NCBI GenBank assembly: GCA_964036045.1
Contig: OZ038400.1
Location: 12,211,079 to 12,275,078, forward strand
DNA length: 64,000 nt
Direction of reading: 5' to 3'
DNA from: Eutreptiella sp. 'Long Island Sound 2002'
Taxonomy: Eukaryota; Euglenozoa; Euglenophyceae; Eutreptiales; Eutreptiaceae
The notes below the pieces were generated by a model. That model had not been told where the DNA came from and searched no databases. It saw only the letters and a list, made by a program, of their open reading frames with translations. Position numbers and translations under genes: made by a program. The stretch's first letter is position 1. Every line of letters begins with the position of its first letter. This document shows, piece after piece, positions 1-10,797 of this stretch.

Positions 1-958
1 AGGAACTCTGTCTTCAGTACCCCTGGGCCAAGAACTCTGTCATCAGTACCCCTGTGCCAAGAACTCTGTCATTAGTACCCCCGGGCAAAGAACTCTGTCT
101 TCAGTAGGTCTGGGCCAAGAACTCTGTCATCAGTACCCCTTGGCCAAGAACTCTGTCATCAGTACCCCAGGGCCAAGAACTATGTCATCAGTACCCCTGT
201 GCCAACAACTCTGTCATCAGTACCCCTAGGCCAAGAACTGTGTCATCAGTACCCCTGGGCCAAGAACTCTGTCATCAGTACCCCTGGGCGAAGTACTCTG
301 TCATCAGTACCCCTGGGCCAAGAACTCTGTCTTCAGTACCCCTGGGCCAAGAACTCTGTCATCAGTACCCCTCGGCCAAGAACTCTGTCATCAGTCCCCC
401 TGGGCCAAGATCTCTGTCATCAGTACCTCTGGGCCAAGAACTCTGTCATCAGTCCCCCTGGGCCAGGAACTCTGTCATCAGTACCCCAGGGCCAAGAACT
501 CTGTCATCAGTACCCCAGGGCCAAGAACTCTGTCTTCAGTACCCCAGGGCCAAGAACTCCTCCAACAGTACACCTGGGCCAAGTACTCTGTCATCAGTAC
601 CCCTGGGCCAAGAACTCTCTCATCAGTACCCCTGGGCCAAGAACTCTGTGTTCAGTACCCCTGGGCCAAGAACTCTGTCATCAGTACCCCTGGGCCAAGA
701 ACTCTGTCTTCAGTACCCCTAGGCCAAGAACTCTGTCATCAGGACCCCTGGGCCAAGAACTCTGTCATCAGTACCCCTGGACCAAGAAGTCTGTCATCAG
801 TACCCCTGGGCCAAGAACTCTGTCTTCAGTACCCCTGGGCCAAGAACTCTGTCATCAGTACCCCTGGGCCAAGAACTCTGTCATCAGTACCCCTTGGCCA
901 AGAACTCTGTCATCAGTACCCCTCGGCCAAGAACTCTGTCATCAGTACCCCTGGGCCA
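1..958 (+). repeat. 29-bp satellite array, block 1a
   Basis: About 33 head-to-tail 29-bp monomers with the core CATCAGTACCCCTGGGCC and the linker AAGAACTCTGT. The array continues beyond the left edge of the window. Most monomers are of the CCAAG type. The main variable position is CATCAG versus CTTCAG, and scattered variants include GCGAAGTACT and CCAACAACT. Because 29 is not a multiple of 3, one pass through three monomers uses all three frames, and the consensus has no forward stop codon, so long apparent proteins appear (a 374-residue one begins at 199). I treat these as non-coding. The array ends by running directly into the GC-rich element at 959. Confidence 0.97.
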
Positions 959-1423
959 CTGGTCCGAGCCCGACCAGGCTGCACCGGGGACCATGGCAAA
1001 TGTCACCCGAAGCCATGGAAGCACCCACTGACAGGCGAGCCGGTACACAGTCCAGGAGGGGCTCGCCTGCCAAGCAGAGTGGCCCCGCAACTCAAGCTAC
1101 AAGGGTGAGGCGGTCGTACCGGAGACTACCGGGAGCAATACCCCTTGTGGTGAGAAATACTCCACACGGCTGGGCAGCCCCTAGAGCTGCCGCCCAAACG
1201 AGGGGGCATGTGGCCCTACCCATGGACACAGGTGGGGACACCCTCCCACCTGGGACACATGGACTGGCTGGCGGCGACAATGCCCTCCCAAGCACATGCG
1301 GGAGCGGCTCAAGAGGCACCTGACATAGGGCAGTGGGAGAGACAGGACGTCCCCTTGGTAAGACCTTCTTCCTGCATCGTCAAAGGAGGCATCCCGAGCT
1401 CCCGAAGATACCTACCTACCTAC
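959..1423 (+). mobile_element. 465-bp GC-rich element, copy 1 (truncated retroposon-like)
   Basis: A non-satellite segment between satellite sequence ending GGGCCA and satellite resuming at CTCTGTC. Its right end is a short microsatellite of repeated CCTA units. Two further copies of the same length lie at 3885 and 7419, and an inverted, somewhat diverged copy lies at 24461-24929, where it is part of a longer 2.1-kb insertion. All copies share the CCTA-repeat terminus, while the opposite end in the satellite copies is cut at one internal point. That is the pattern expected of a 5'-truncated retroposon with a short-repeat tail, later amplified along with the satellite. Open frames of 68-75 residues occur on both strands; none resembles a known protein to me. 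No reverse transcriptase is present, so the class is inferred. Confidence 0.7.
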
Positions 1424-3884
1424 CTCTGTCATCAGTACCCCTGGGCCAAGAACTCTGTCATGAGTACTCCTGGGCCAAGAACTCTGTCATCTGTACCCCT
1501 GGGCCAAGAACGCTGTCATCAGTACCCCTGGGCCAGGAACTCTGTCTTCAGTACCCCTGGGCGAAGAACTCTGGCTTCAGTACCCCTGGGCCAAGAACTC
1601 TGTCATCAGTACCCCTGGGCGAGGAACTCTGTCTTCAGTACCCCTGGGCCAAGAACTCTGTCATCAGTACCCCTGTGCCAAGAACTCTGTCATTAGTACC
1701 CCCGGGCAAAGAACTCTGTCTTCAGTACGTCTGGGCCAAGAACTCTGTCTTCAGTACCCCTGGGCCAAGAACTCTGTCATCAGTACCCCAGGGCCAAGAA
1801 CTATGTCATCAGTACCCCTGTGCCAACAACTCTGTCATCAGTACCCCTAGGCCAAGAACTGTGTCATCAGTACCCCTGGGCCAAGAACTCTGTCATCAGT
1901 ACCCCTGGGCGAAGTACTCTGTCATCAGTACCCCTGGGCCAAGAACTCTGTCTTCAGTACCCCTGGGCCAAGAACTCTGTCATCAGTCCCCCTGGGCCAA
2001 GATCTCTGTCTTCAGTACCCCTGGGTCAAGAACTCTGTCTTCAGTACCCCTGGGCCAAGAACTCTGTCATCAGGACCCTTGGGCCAAGAACTCTGTCATC
2101 AGTACCCCTGGGCTGAGAACTCTGTCATCAGGACCCCTGGGCCAAGAACTCTGTCATCAGTACCCCTTGGCCAAGAACTCTGCTTTCAGTACCCCTGGGC
2201 CAAGAACTCTGTCATCAATACCCCTGGGCCAAGAACTCTGTCATCAGTACCCCTGGGCCAAGAACTCTGTCATCAGTACCCCTGGGCCAAGAACTCTGTG
2301 TTCAGTACCCCTGGGCCAAGAACTCTGTCTTCGGTACCCCTAGGCCAAGAACACTGTCATCAGTACCCCTGGGCCAAGAACTCTGTCATCAGTACCCCTG
2401 GGCCAAGAACTCTGTCATCAGTACCCCTGGGCCAAGAACTCTGTCTTCAGTACCCCTGGGCCAAGAACTCTGTCATCAGTACCCCTGGGCCAAGAACTCT
2501 GTCACCAGTACCCCTGGGCCAAGAACTCTGTCATCAGTACCCCTGGACCAAGAAGTCTGTCATCAGTACCCCTGGGCCAAGAACTCTGTCTTCAGTACCC
2601 CTGGGCCAAGAACTCTGTCATCAGTACCCCTGGGCCAAGAACTCTGTCATCTGTACCCCTGGGCCAAGAACGCTGTCATCAGTACCCCTGGGCCAGGAAC
2701 TCTGTCTTCAGTACCCCTGGGCGAAGAACTCTGGCTTCAGTACCCCTGGGCCAAGAACTCTGTCATCAGTACCCCTGGGCGAGGAACTCTGTCTTCAGTA
2801 CCCCTGGGCCAAGAACTCTGTCATCAGTACCCCTGTGCCAAGAACTCTGTCATTAGTACCCCCGGGCAAAGAACTCTGTCATCAGTACATCTGGGCCAAG
2901 AACTCTGTCTTCAGTACCCCTGGGCCAAGAACTCTGTCATCAGTACCCCAGGGCCAAGAACTATGTCATCAGTACCCCTGTGCCAACAACTCTGTCATCA
3001 GTACCCCTAGGCCGAGAACTGTGTCATCAGTACCCCTGGGCCAACAACTCTGTCATCAGTACCCCTGGGCGAAGTACTCTGTCATCAGTACCCCTGGGCG
3101 GAGACCTCTGTCTTCAGTACCCCTGGGCCAAGAACTCTGTCATCAGTACCCCTCGGCCAAGAACTCTGTCATCAGTCCCCCTGGGCCAAGATCTCTGTCT
3201 TCAGTACCCCTGGGTCAAGAACTCTGTCTTCAGTACCCCTGGGCCAAGAACTCTGTCATCAGGACCCTTGGGCCAAGAACTCTGTCATCAGTACCCCTGG
3301 GCTGAGAACTCTGTCATCAGGACCCCTGGGCCAAGAACTCTGTCATCAGTACCCCTTGGCCAAGAACTCTGCTTTCAGTACCCCTGGGCCAAGAACTCTG
3401 TCATCAATACCCCTGGGCCAAGAACTCTGTCATCAGTACCCCTGGGCCAAGAACTCTGTCATCAGTACCCCTGGGCCAAGAACTCTGTGTTCAGTACCCC
3501 TGGGCCAAGAACTCTGTCTTCGGTACCCCTAGGCCAAGAACACTGTCATCAGTACCCCTGGGCCAAGAACTCTGTCATCAGTACCCCTGGGCCAAGAACT
3601 CTGTCATCAGTACCCCTGGGCCAAGAACTCTGTCTTCAGTACCCCTGGGCCAAGAACTTTGTCATCAGTACCCCTGGGCCAAGAACTCTGTCATCAGTAC
3701 CCCTGGACCAAGAAGTCTGTCATCAGTACCCCTGGGCCAAGAACTCTGTCTTCAGTACCCCTGGGCCAAGAACTCTGTCATCAGTACCCCTGGGCCAAGA
3801 ACTCTGTCATCAGTACCCCTTGGCGGAGAACTCTGTCATCAGTACCCCTCGGCCAAGAACTCTGTCATCAGTACCCCTGGGCCA
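1424..3884 (+). repeat. 29-bp satellite array, block 1b
   Basis: About 85 monomers between the first and second GC-rich elements. Many distinctive variants recur in the same order in the blocks after 4350 and 7884, for example CTATGTCATCAG, the CAACAACT ending, CAGGACCCTTGGGCC and AACTCTGCTTTCAG. These blocks are therefore copies of a higher-order unit. Open frames of 336 and 408 residues run through it and are explained by the stop-free monomer. Confidence 0.96.
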
Positions 3885-4349
3885 CTGGTCCGAGCCCGAC
3901 CAGGCTGCACCGGGGACCATGGCAAATGTCACCCGAAGCCATGGAAGCACCCAGTGACAGGCGAGCCGGTACACAGTCCAGGAGGGGCTCGCCTGCCAAG
4001 CAGAGTGGCTCCGCAACTCAAGCTACAAGGGTGAGGCGGTCGTACCGGAGACTAGCGGGAGCAATACCCCTTGTGGTGAGAAATACTCCACACGGCTGGG
4101 CAGCTCCTAGAGCTGCCGCCCAAACGAGGGGGCATGTGGCCCTACCCATGGACACAGGTGGGGACACCCTCCCACCTGGGACACATGGACTGGCTGGCGG
4201 CGACAATGCCCTCCCAAGCACATGCGGGAGCGGCTCAAGAGGCACCTGACATAGGGCAGTGGAAGGGACAGGACGTCCCCTTGGTAAGACCTTCTTCCTG
4301 CAAAGTCAAAGGAGGCATCCCGAGCTCCCGAAGATACCTACCTACCTAC
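3885..4349 (+). mobile_element. 465-bp GC-rich element, copy 2
   Basis: Same length, same two junctions and the same CCTA-repeat right end as the copy at 959-1423, with a few scattered substitutions. It lies 2,926 bp downstream of copy 1. Identical boundaries in the same satellite phase show that it was multiplied as part of a larger satellite block rather than by an independent insertion. Confidence 0.7.
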
Positions 4350-7300
4350 CTCTGTCATCAGTACCCCTGGGCCAAGAACTCTGTCATGAGTACTCCTGGG
4401 CCAAGAACTCTGTCATCTGTACCCCTGGGCCAAGAACGCTGTCATCAGTACCCCTGGGCCAGGAACTCTGTCTTCAGTACCCCTGGGCCAAGAACTCTGG
4501 CTTCAGTACCCCTGGGCCAAGAACTCTGTCTTCAGTACCCCTGGGCCAAGAACTCTGTCATCAGTACCCCTGGGCCAAGAACTCTGTCATCAGTACCCCT
4601 GGGCCAAGAACTCTGTCTTCAGTACCCCTGGGCCAAGAATTCTTTCTCCGTACCCCTGGGCCAAGAACTCTGTCATCAGTACCCCTGGGCGAGGAACTCT
4701 GTCTTCAGTACCCCTGAGCCAAGAACTCTGTCATTAGTACCCCCGGGCAAAGAACTCTGTCCTCAGTACGTTTGGGCCAAGAACTCTGTCTTCAGTACCC
4801 CTGGGCCAAGAACTCTGTCATCAGTACCCCAGGGCCAAGAACTATGTCATCAGTACCCCTGTGTCAACAACTCTGTCATCAGTACCCCTAGGCCAAGAAC
4901 TGTGTCATCAGTACCCCTGGGCCAAGAACTCTGTCATCAGTACCCCTGGGCGAAGTACTCTGTCATCAGTACCCCTGGGCCAAGAACTCTGTCTTCAGTA
5001 CCCCTGGGCCAAGAACTCTGTCATCAGTACCCCTCGGCCAAGAACTCTGTCATCAGTCCCCCTGGGCCAAGATCTCTGTCTTCAGTACCCCTGGGTCAAG
5101 AACTCTGTCTTCAGTACCCCTGGGCCAAGAACTCTGTCATCAGGACCCTTGGGCCAAGAACTCTGTCATCAGTACCCCTGGGCTGAGAACTCTGTCATCA
5201 GGACCCCTGGGCCAAGAACTCTGTCATCAGTACCCCTTGGCCAAGAACTCTGCTTTCAGTACCCCTGGGCCAAGAACTCTGTCATCAATACCCCTGGGCC
5301 AAGAACTCTGTCATCAGTACCCCTGGGCCAAGAACTCTGTCATCAGTACCCCTGGGCCAAGAACTCTGTGTTCAGTACCCCTGGGCCAAGAACTCTGTCT
5401 TCGGTACCCCTAGGCCAAGAACACTGTCATCAGTACCCCTGGGCCAAGAACTCTGTCATCAGTACCCCTGGGCCAAGAACTCTGTCATCAGTACCCCTGG
5501 GCCAAGAACTCTGTCTTCAGTACCCCTGGGCCAAGAACTCTGTCATCAGTACCCCTGGGCCAAGGACTCTGTCATCAGTACCCCTGGGCCAAGAACTCTG
5601 TCTTCAATACCCTTGGGCCAAGAACTCTGTCTTCAGTACCCCTGGGCCAACAACTCTGTCATCAGTTTCCCTGGGCGAAGTACTCTGTCATCAGTACCCC
5701 CGGGCCAAGGACTCTGTCTTCAGTACCCCTGGGCCAAGAACTCTGTCATCAGTACCCCTGGGCCAAGGACTCTGTCATCAGTACCCCTGGGCCAAGAACT
5801 CTGTCTTCAGTACCCCTCGGCCAAGAACTCTGTCTTCAGTACCCCTGGGCCAAAAACTCTTGCATCAGTACGCCTGGGCCAAGGACTCTGTCATCAGGCC
5901 CCCTGGGCCAAGAACTCTGTCATCAGTACCCCAGGGCCGAGAACTCTGTCTTCAGTACCCCAGGGCCAAGAACTCTGTCATCAGTACCCCTGGGCCAAGA
6001 ACTCTGTCATCAGTACCCCTGGGTCTAGAGCTCTCTGATCAGTACCCCTGGGCCAAGAACTCTGTCATCAGTACCCCTGGGCCAAGAACTCTGTCATCAG
6101 TACCCCTGGGCCAAGAACTCTGTCATCAGTACCCCTGGGCCAAGAACTCTGTCATCAGTACCCCTGGGTCTAGAGCTCTCTGATCAGTACCCCTGGGCCA
6201 AGAACTCTGTCATCAGTACCCCTGCGCCAAGAACTCTGTCATCAGTACCCCTGGGCGAAGTACTCTGTCATCAGTACCCCTGGGCCAAGAACTCTGTCTT
6301 CAGTACCCCTGGGCCAAGAACTCTGTCATCAGTACCCCTCGGCCAAGAACTCTGTCATCAGTCCCCCTGGGCCAAGATCTCTGTATTCAGTACCCCTGGG
6401 TCAAGAACTCTGTCTTCAGTACCCCTGGGCCAAGAACTCTGTCATCAGGACCCTTGGGCCAAGAACTCTGTCATCAGTACCCCTGGGCTGAGAACTCTGT
6501 CATCAGTACCCCTGGGTCTAGAGCTCTCTGATCAGTACCCCTGGGCCAAGAACTCTGTCATCAGTACCCCTGCGCCAAGAACTCTGTCATCAGTACCCCT
6601 GGGCGAAGTACTCTGTCATCAGTACCCCTGGGCCAAGAACTCTGTCTTCAGTACCCCTGGGCCAAGAACTCTGTCATCAGTACCCCTCGGCCAAGAACTC
6701 TGTCATCAGTCCCCCTGGGCCAAGATCTCTGTATTCAGTACCCCTGGGTCAAGAACTCTGTCTTCAGTACCCCTGGGCCAAGAACTCTGTCATCAGGACC
6801 CTTGGGCCAAGAACTCTGTCATCAGTACCCCTGGGCTGAGAACTCTGTCATCAGGACCCCTGGGCCAAGAACTCTGTCATCAGTACCCCATGGCCAAGAA
6901 CTCTGCTTTCAGTACCCCTGGGCCAAGAACTCTGTCATCAATACCCCTGGGCCAAGAACTCTGTCATCAGTACCCCTGGGCAAGGAACTCTGTCATCAGT
7001 ACCCCTGGGCCAAGAACTCTGTGTTCAGTACCCCTGGGCCAAGAACTCTGTCTTTGGTACCCCTAGGCCAAGAACACTGTCATCAGTACCCCTGGGCCAA
7101 GAACTCTGTCATCAGTACCCCTGGGCCAAGAACTCTGTCATCACTACCCCTGGGCCAAGAACTCTGTCTTCAGTACCCCTGGGCCAAGAACTCCGTCATC
7201 AGTACCCCTGGGCCAAGAACTCTGTCATCAGTACCCCTGGACCAAGAAGTCTGTCATCAGTACCCCTGGGCCAAGAACTCTGTCATCAGTACCCCTGGGC

Positions 7301-7418
7301 CAAGAACTCTGTCATCAGTACCCCTGGGCCAAGAACTCTGTCATCAGTACCCCTTGGCCAAGAACTCTGTCATCAGTTCCCCTCGGCCAAGAACTCTGTC
7401 ATCAGTACCCCTGGGCCA
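4350..7418 (+). repeat. 29-bp satellite array, block 1c
   Basis: About 106 monomers. The first part repeats the variant order of block 1b. The middle (about 5600-6180) carries variants such as CCAAGGACT and GGGTCTAGAGCTCTCTGATC. Two successive 348-bp segments, 12 monomers each, starting at 6166 and 6514, look like a direct tandem duplication. A 440-residue open frame (4861-6183) is a by-product of the repeat. Confidence 0.96.
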
Positions 7419-7883
7419 CTGGTCCGATCCCGACCAGGCTGCACCGGGGACCATGGCAAATGTCACCCGAAGCCATGGAAGCACCCAGTGACAGGCGAGC
7501 CGGTACACAGTCCAGGAGGGGCTCGCCTGCCAAGCAGAGTGGCCCCGCAACTCAAGCTACAAGGGTGAGGCGGTCGTACCGGAGACTAGCGGGAGCAATA
7601 CCCCTTGTGGTGAGAAATACTCCACACGGCTGGGCAGCCCCTAGAGCTGCCGCCCAAACGAGGGGGCATGTGGCCCTACCCATGGACACATGTGGGGACA
7701 CCCTCCCACCTGGGACACATGGACTGGCTGGCGGCGACAATGCCCTCCCAAGCACATGCGGGAGCGGCTCAAGAGGCACCTGACATAGGGCAGTGGGAGG
7801 GACAGGACGTCCCCTTGGTAAGACCTTCTTCCTGCATCGTCAAAGGAGGCATCCCGAGCTCCCGAATATACCTACCTACCTAC
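7419..7883 (+). mobile_element. 465-bp GC-rich element, copy 3
   Basis: Third head-to-tail copy, 3,534 bp after copy 2, with identical junctions and only scattered base changes (for example GATCCCGACC where copy 1 has GAGCCCGACC). The short microsatellite tail is preserved. It has no coding potential that I recognise. Confidence 0.7.
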
Positions 7884-9465
7884 CTCTGTCATCAGTACCC
7901 CTGGGCCAAGAACTCTGTCATGAGTACTCCTGGGCCAAGAACTCTGTCATCTGTACCCCTGGGCCAAGAACGCTGTCATCAGTACCCCTGGGCGTGGAAC
8001 TCTGTCTTCAGTACCCCTGGGCCAAGAACTCTGGCTTCAGTACCCCTGGGCCAAGAACTCTGTCTTCAGTACGTCTGGGCCAAGAACTCTGTCTTCAGTA
8101 CCCCTGGGCCAAGAACTCTGTCATCAGTACCCCAGGGCCAAGAACTATGTCATCAGTACCCCTGTGCCAACAACTCTGTCATCAGTACCCCTAGGCCAAG
8201 AACTGTGTCATCAGTACCCCTGGGCCAAGAACTCTGTCATCAGTACCCCTGGGCGAAGTACTCTGTCATCAGTACCCCTGGGCCAAGAACTCTGTCTTCA
8301 GTACCCCTGGGCCAAGAACTCTGTCATCAGTACCCCTCGGCCAAGAACTCTGTCATCAGTCCCCCTGGGCCAAGATCTCTGTCTTCAGTACCCCTGGGTC
8401 AAGAACTCTGTCTTCAGTACCCCTGGGCCAAGAACTCTGTCATCAGGACCCTTGGGCCAAGAACTCTGTCATCAGTACCCCTGGGCTGAGAACTCTGTCA
8501 TCAGGACCCCTGGGCCAAGAACTCTGTCATCAGTACCCCTTGGCCAAGAACTCTGCTTTCAGTACCCCTGGGCCAAGAACTCTGTCATCAATACCCCTGG
8601 GCCAAGAACTCTGTCATCAGTACCCCTGGGCCAAGAACTCTGTCATCAGTACCCCTGGGCCAAGAACTCTGTGTTCAGTACCCCTGGGCCAAGAACTCTG
8701 TCTTCGGTACCCCTAGGCCAAGAACACTGTCATCAGTACCCCTGGGCCAAGAACTCTGTCATCAGTACCCCTGGGCCAAGAACTCTGTCATCAGTACCCC
8801 TGGGCCAAGAACTCTGTCATCAGTACCCCTGGGCCAAGAACTCTGTCATCAGTACCCCTGGGCCAAGAACACTGTCATCAGTACCCCTGGGCCAAGAACT
8901 CTGTCTTCAGTACCCTTGGGCCAAGAACTCTGTCTTCAGTACCCCTGGGCCAAGAACTCTGTCATCAGTTTCCCTGGGCGAAGTACTCTGTCATCAGTAC
9001 CCCTGGGCCAAGGACTCTGTCTTCAGTACCCCTGGGCCAGGAACTCTGTCATCAGTACCCCTGGGCCAAGAACTCTGTCATCAGTACCCCTGGGCCAAGA
9101 ACTCTGTCTTCAGTACCCCTCGGCCAAGAACTCTGTCTTCAGTACCCCTGGGCCAAAAGCTCTTGCATCAGTACCCCTGGGCCAAGGACTCCGTCATCAG
9201 GCCCCCTGGGCCAAGAACTCTGTCATCAGTACCCCAGGGCCGAGAACTCTGTCTTCAGTACCCCAGGGCGAAGAACTCTGTCATCAGTACCCCTGGGCCA
9301 AGAACTCTGTCATCAGTACCCCTGGGTCTAGAGCTCTCTGACCAGTACCCCTGGGCCAAGAACTCTGTCATCAGTACTCCTGGGCCAAGAACTCTGTCAT
9401 CAGTACCCCTGGGCCAAGAGCTCTGTCTTCAGTACCCCTGGGCCAAGAACTCTGTCATCAGTACC
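7884..9465 (+). repeat. 29-bp satellite array, block 1d
   Basis: About 54 monomers that again follow the variant order of blocks 1b and 1c. The array ends abruptly at CAGTACC, where the 418-bp repeat begins with CCGACTATGCC. A 454-residue open frame (8164-9528) runs from the satellite into the 418-bp repeat, which shows directly that these frames ignore element boundaries and are not genes. Confidence 0.96.
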
Positions 9466-10389
9466 CCGACTATGCCTATGGAGAACTACCCAGAAACATG
9501 CCTTTTTTGTATGTATGGTTTGTGGTAAACAGCGGAGAGACCAGCAAGGGAAGCATCCCGGGTGAGCAACTATGGGTTGGAGTGTGATGTAATGATGGAG
9601 AGGAAGGCATTTGTGAAGTGGAATGCATTCTGAAGGTAGTAGGAGGCCGTTGTGCAGTGCAAAGTATACCCAGCACCCTCCTTGTATGGCGAAAAACATC
9701 CCCAATTTTTCCCTCGATTTTACTAGTGAGCGGTGGACCTTAATGGAGCTGCGGCGGCTGGACAATGTTTTGGTTTGGCAAAACGGGTTCAGATGTCCAT
9801 GCCCTGATTTCAGAGACCTCACCAACGCGATTGGCTTCGGGTGCAGAAGCCGTGGATACATCCTGAAGGGGTCCCTTGGGTTGCCGACTATGCCTATGGA
9901 GAACTACCACGAAACATGGCTTCTTTGTATGTATGGTTTGTGGTAAATAGCGGAGAGACCAGCAAGGGGAGCATCCTGGGTGAGCAACTATGGGTTGGAA
10001 TGTGATGTAATCATAGAGAAGAAGGCATCTTCGAAGTGGAATGCATTCTGAAGGTTGTATGAAGCCGTGGTGCAGTGCAAAGTATACCCAGCACCCTCCT
10101 TGTGTGGTGAAAAACATCCCCAATTTTTACACCGATTTTACTAGTAAGCGGTGGACCTTAATGGAGCTGCGGCGGCTGAACAATGTTTTGGTTTGGCAAA
10201 GCGAGTTCAGATGTGCATGCTCTGATTGCAGAGACCTCACCAACGTGATTGGCTTGGGGCACAGAAGCCGTGGATACATCCTGAAGGGGTCCCTTGGGTT
10301 GCCGACTATGCCTATGGAGAACTACCGAGAAACATGCCTCTTTTGTATGTATGGTTCGTGGTAAACATCGGAGAGACCAGCAAGCGGAG
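9466..10389 (+). repeat. 418-bp tandem repeat, array 1 (about 2.2 copies)
   Basis: Units begin with CCGACTATGCCTATGGAGAA at 9466, 9884 and 10302, a period of 418 bp. The third unit breaks off at 10389. Each unit contains GAGCGGTGGACCTTAATGG or a close variant, and the phrase CAGCACCCTCCTTG. An open frame of 107 codons is kept on the plus strand in both complete passages (9623-9946 and 10041-10364), but minus-strand frames are open too (for example 9400-9861). The differences between units look mostly amino-acid changing, which argues against a conserved protein. I do not recognise the repeat. Confidence 0.93.
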
Positions 10390-10747
10390 TGCCATGCATT
10401 TTGAATGACAATGCATGGTGGCTTTTTGTGCAATGGCTACGGGAACAAATCCACCAATGAACATCTCATCACATTAGTGCCAGAGAGTCACCCGTGAGGC
10501 TGAACCTTTACTAGGTAGCACGTTCAGCGTGGATAATCCACGTTGTCTTGCAGGGTGCTCAGAGGCTCTGCAATCGCCGTGCATTTTTTTGCTTCACTGT
10601 TGACTACCCTAGCCACAGCTGTGCTACCCATCTGGGTGCAGTGCATGAGCCTTTCTATGACAATACATGGTGTGGTTCGGTTAAATCGCCAGGGCAGCAG
10701 GGTTCACCCAGATAGCTAGGATCCATAGAGCGAAACCAAAAAAAAAA
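10390..10747 (+). other. Junction segment with A-run, copy 1
   Basis: About 350 bp of single-copy-like sequence, found again at 27240-27591 with few differences. It replaces the 418-bp unit after CAAGCGGAG and ends in a run of ten A (10738-10747). It contains a perfect inverted repeat CGTGGATAATCCACG (10528-10542) and two related boxes, ATGACAATGCATGGTG near 10405 and ATGACAATACATGGTG near 10657. No open frame of interest is seen. It could be the 3' part of a polyadenylated non-coding RNA or retroposon; this is inference from its position before poly(A) and telomere repeats. Confidence 0.6.
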
Positions 10748-10778
10748 GTCCGACGGACAATAGGATATTCCCCCCAAT
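10748..10778. other. Short spacer with hairpin between A-run and telomere repeats
   Basis: These 31 bp occur only in the first module and are absent at 27592, where the A-run meets CCCTAA directly. The spacer starts with the perfect inverted repeat GTCCGACGGAC (10748-10758) and has a run of six C before the degenerate telomere repeats. Its origin is unknown; filler DNA at a join is one possibility. Confidence 0.5.
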
Positions 10779-10797
10779 CCTAAACCTAACCCTAACC
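10779..10797 (+). repeat. Interstitial telomere repeat, degenerate (CCCTAA)
   Basis: About three units: CCTAAA, CCTAAC, CCTAACC. The plus strand carries the C-rich strand, so the chromosome interior would lie to the right. The satellite starts at TGTCATCAG at 10798, exactly the same join as at 27617/27618. Confidence 0.88.

Noticed and set aside
1092-1319. 75-residue minus-strand frame kept in all three GC-rich elements
   Set aside because: The copies are nearly identical through recent amplification, so retention says nothing about selection. A plus-strand frame overlaps it.
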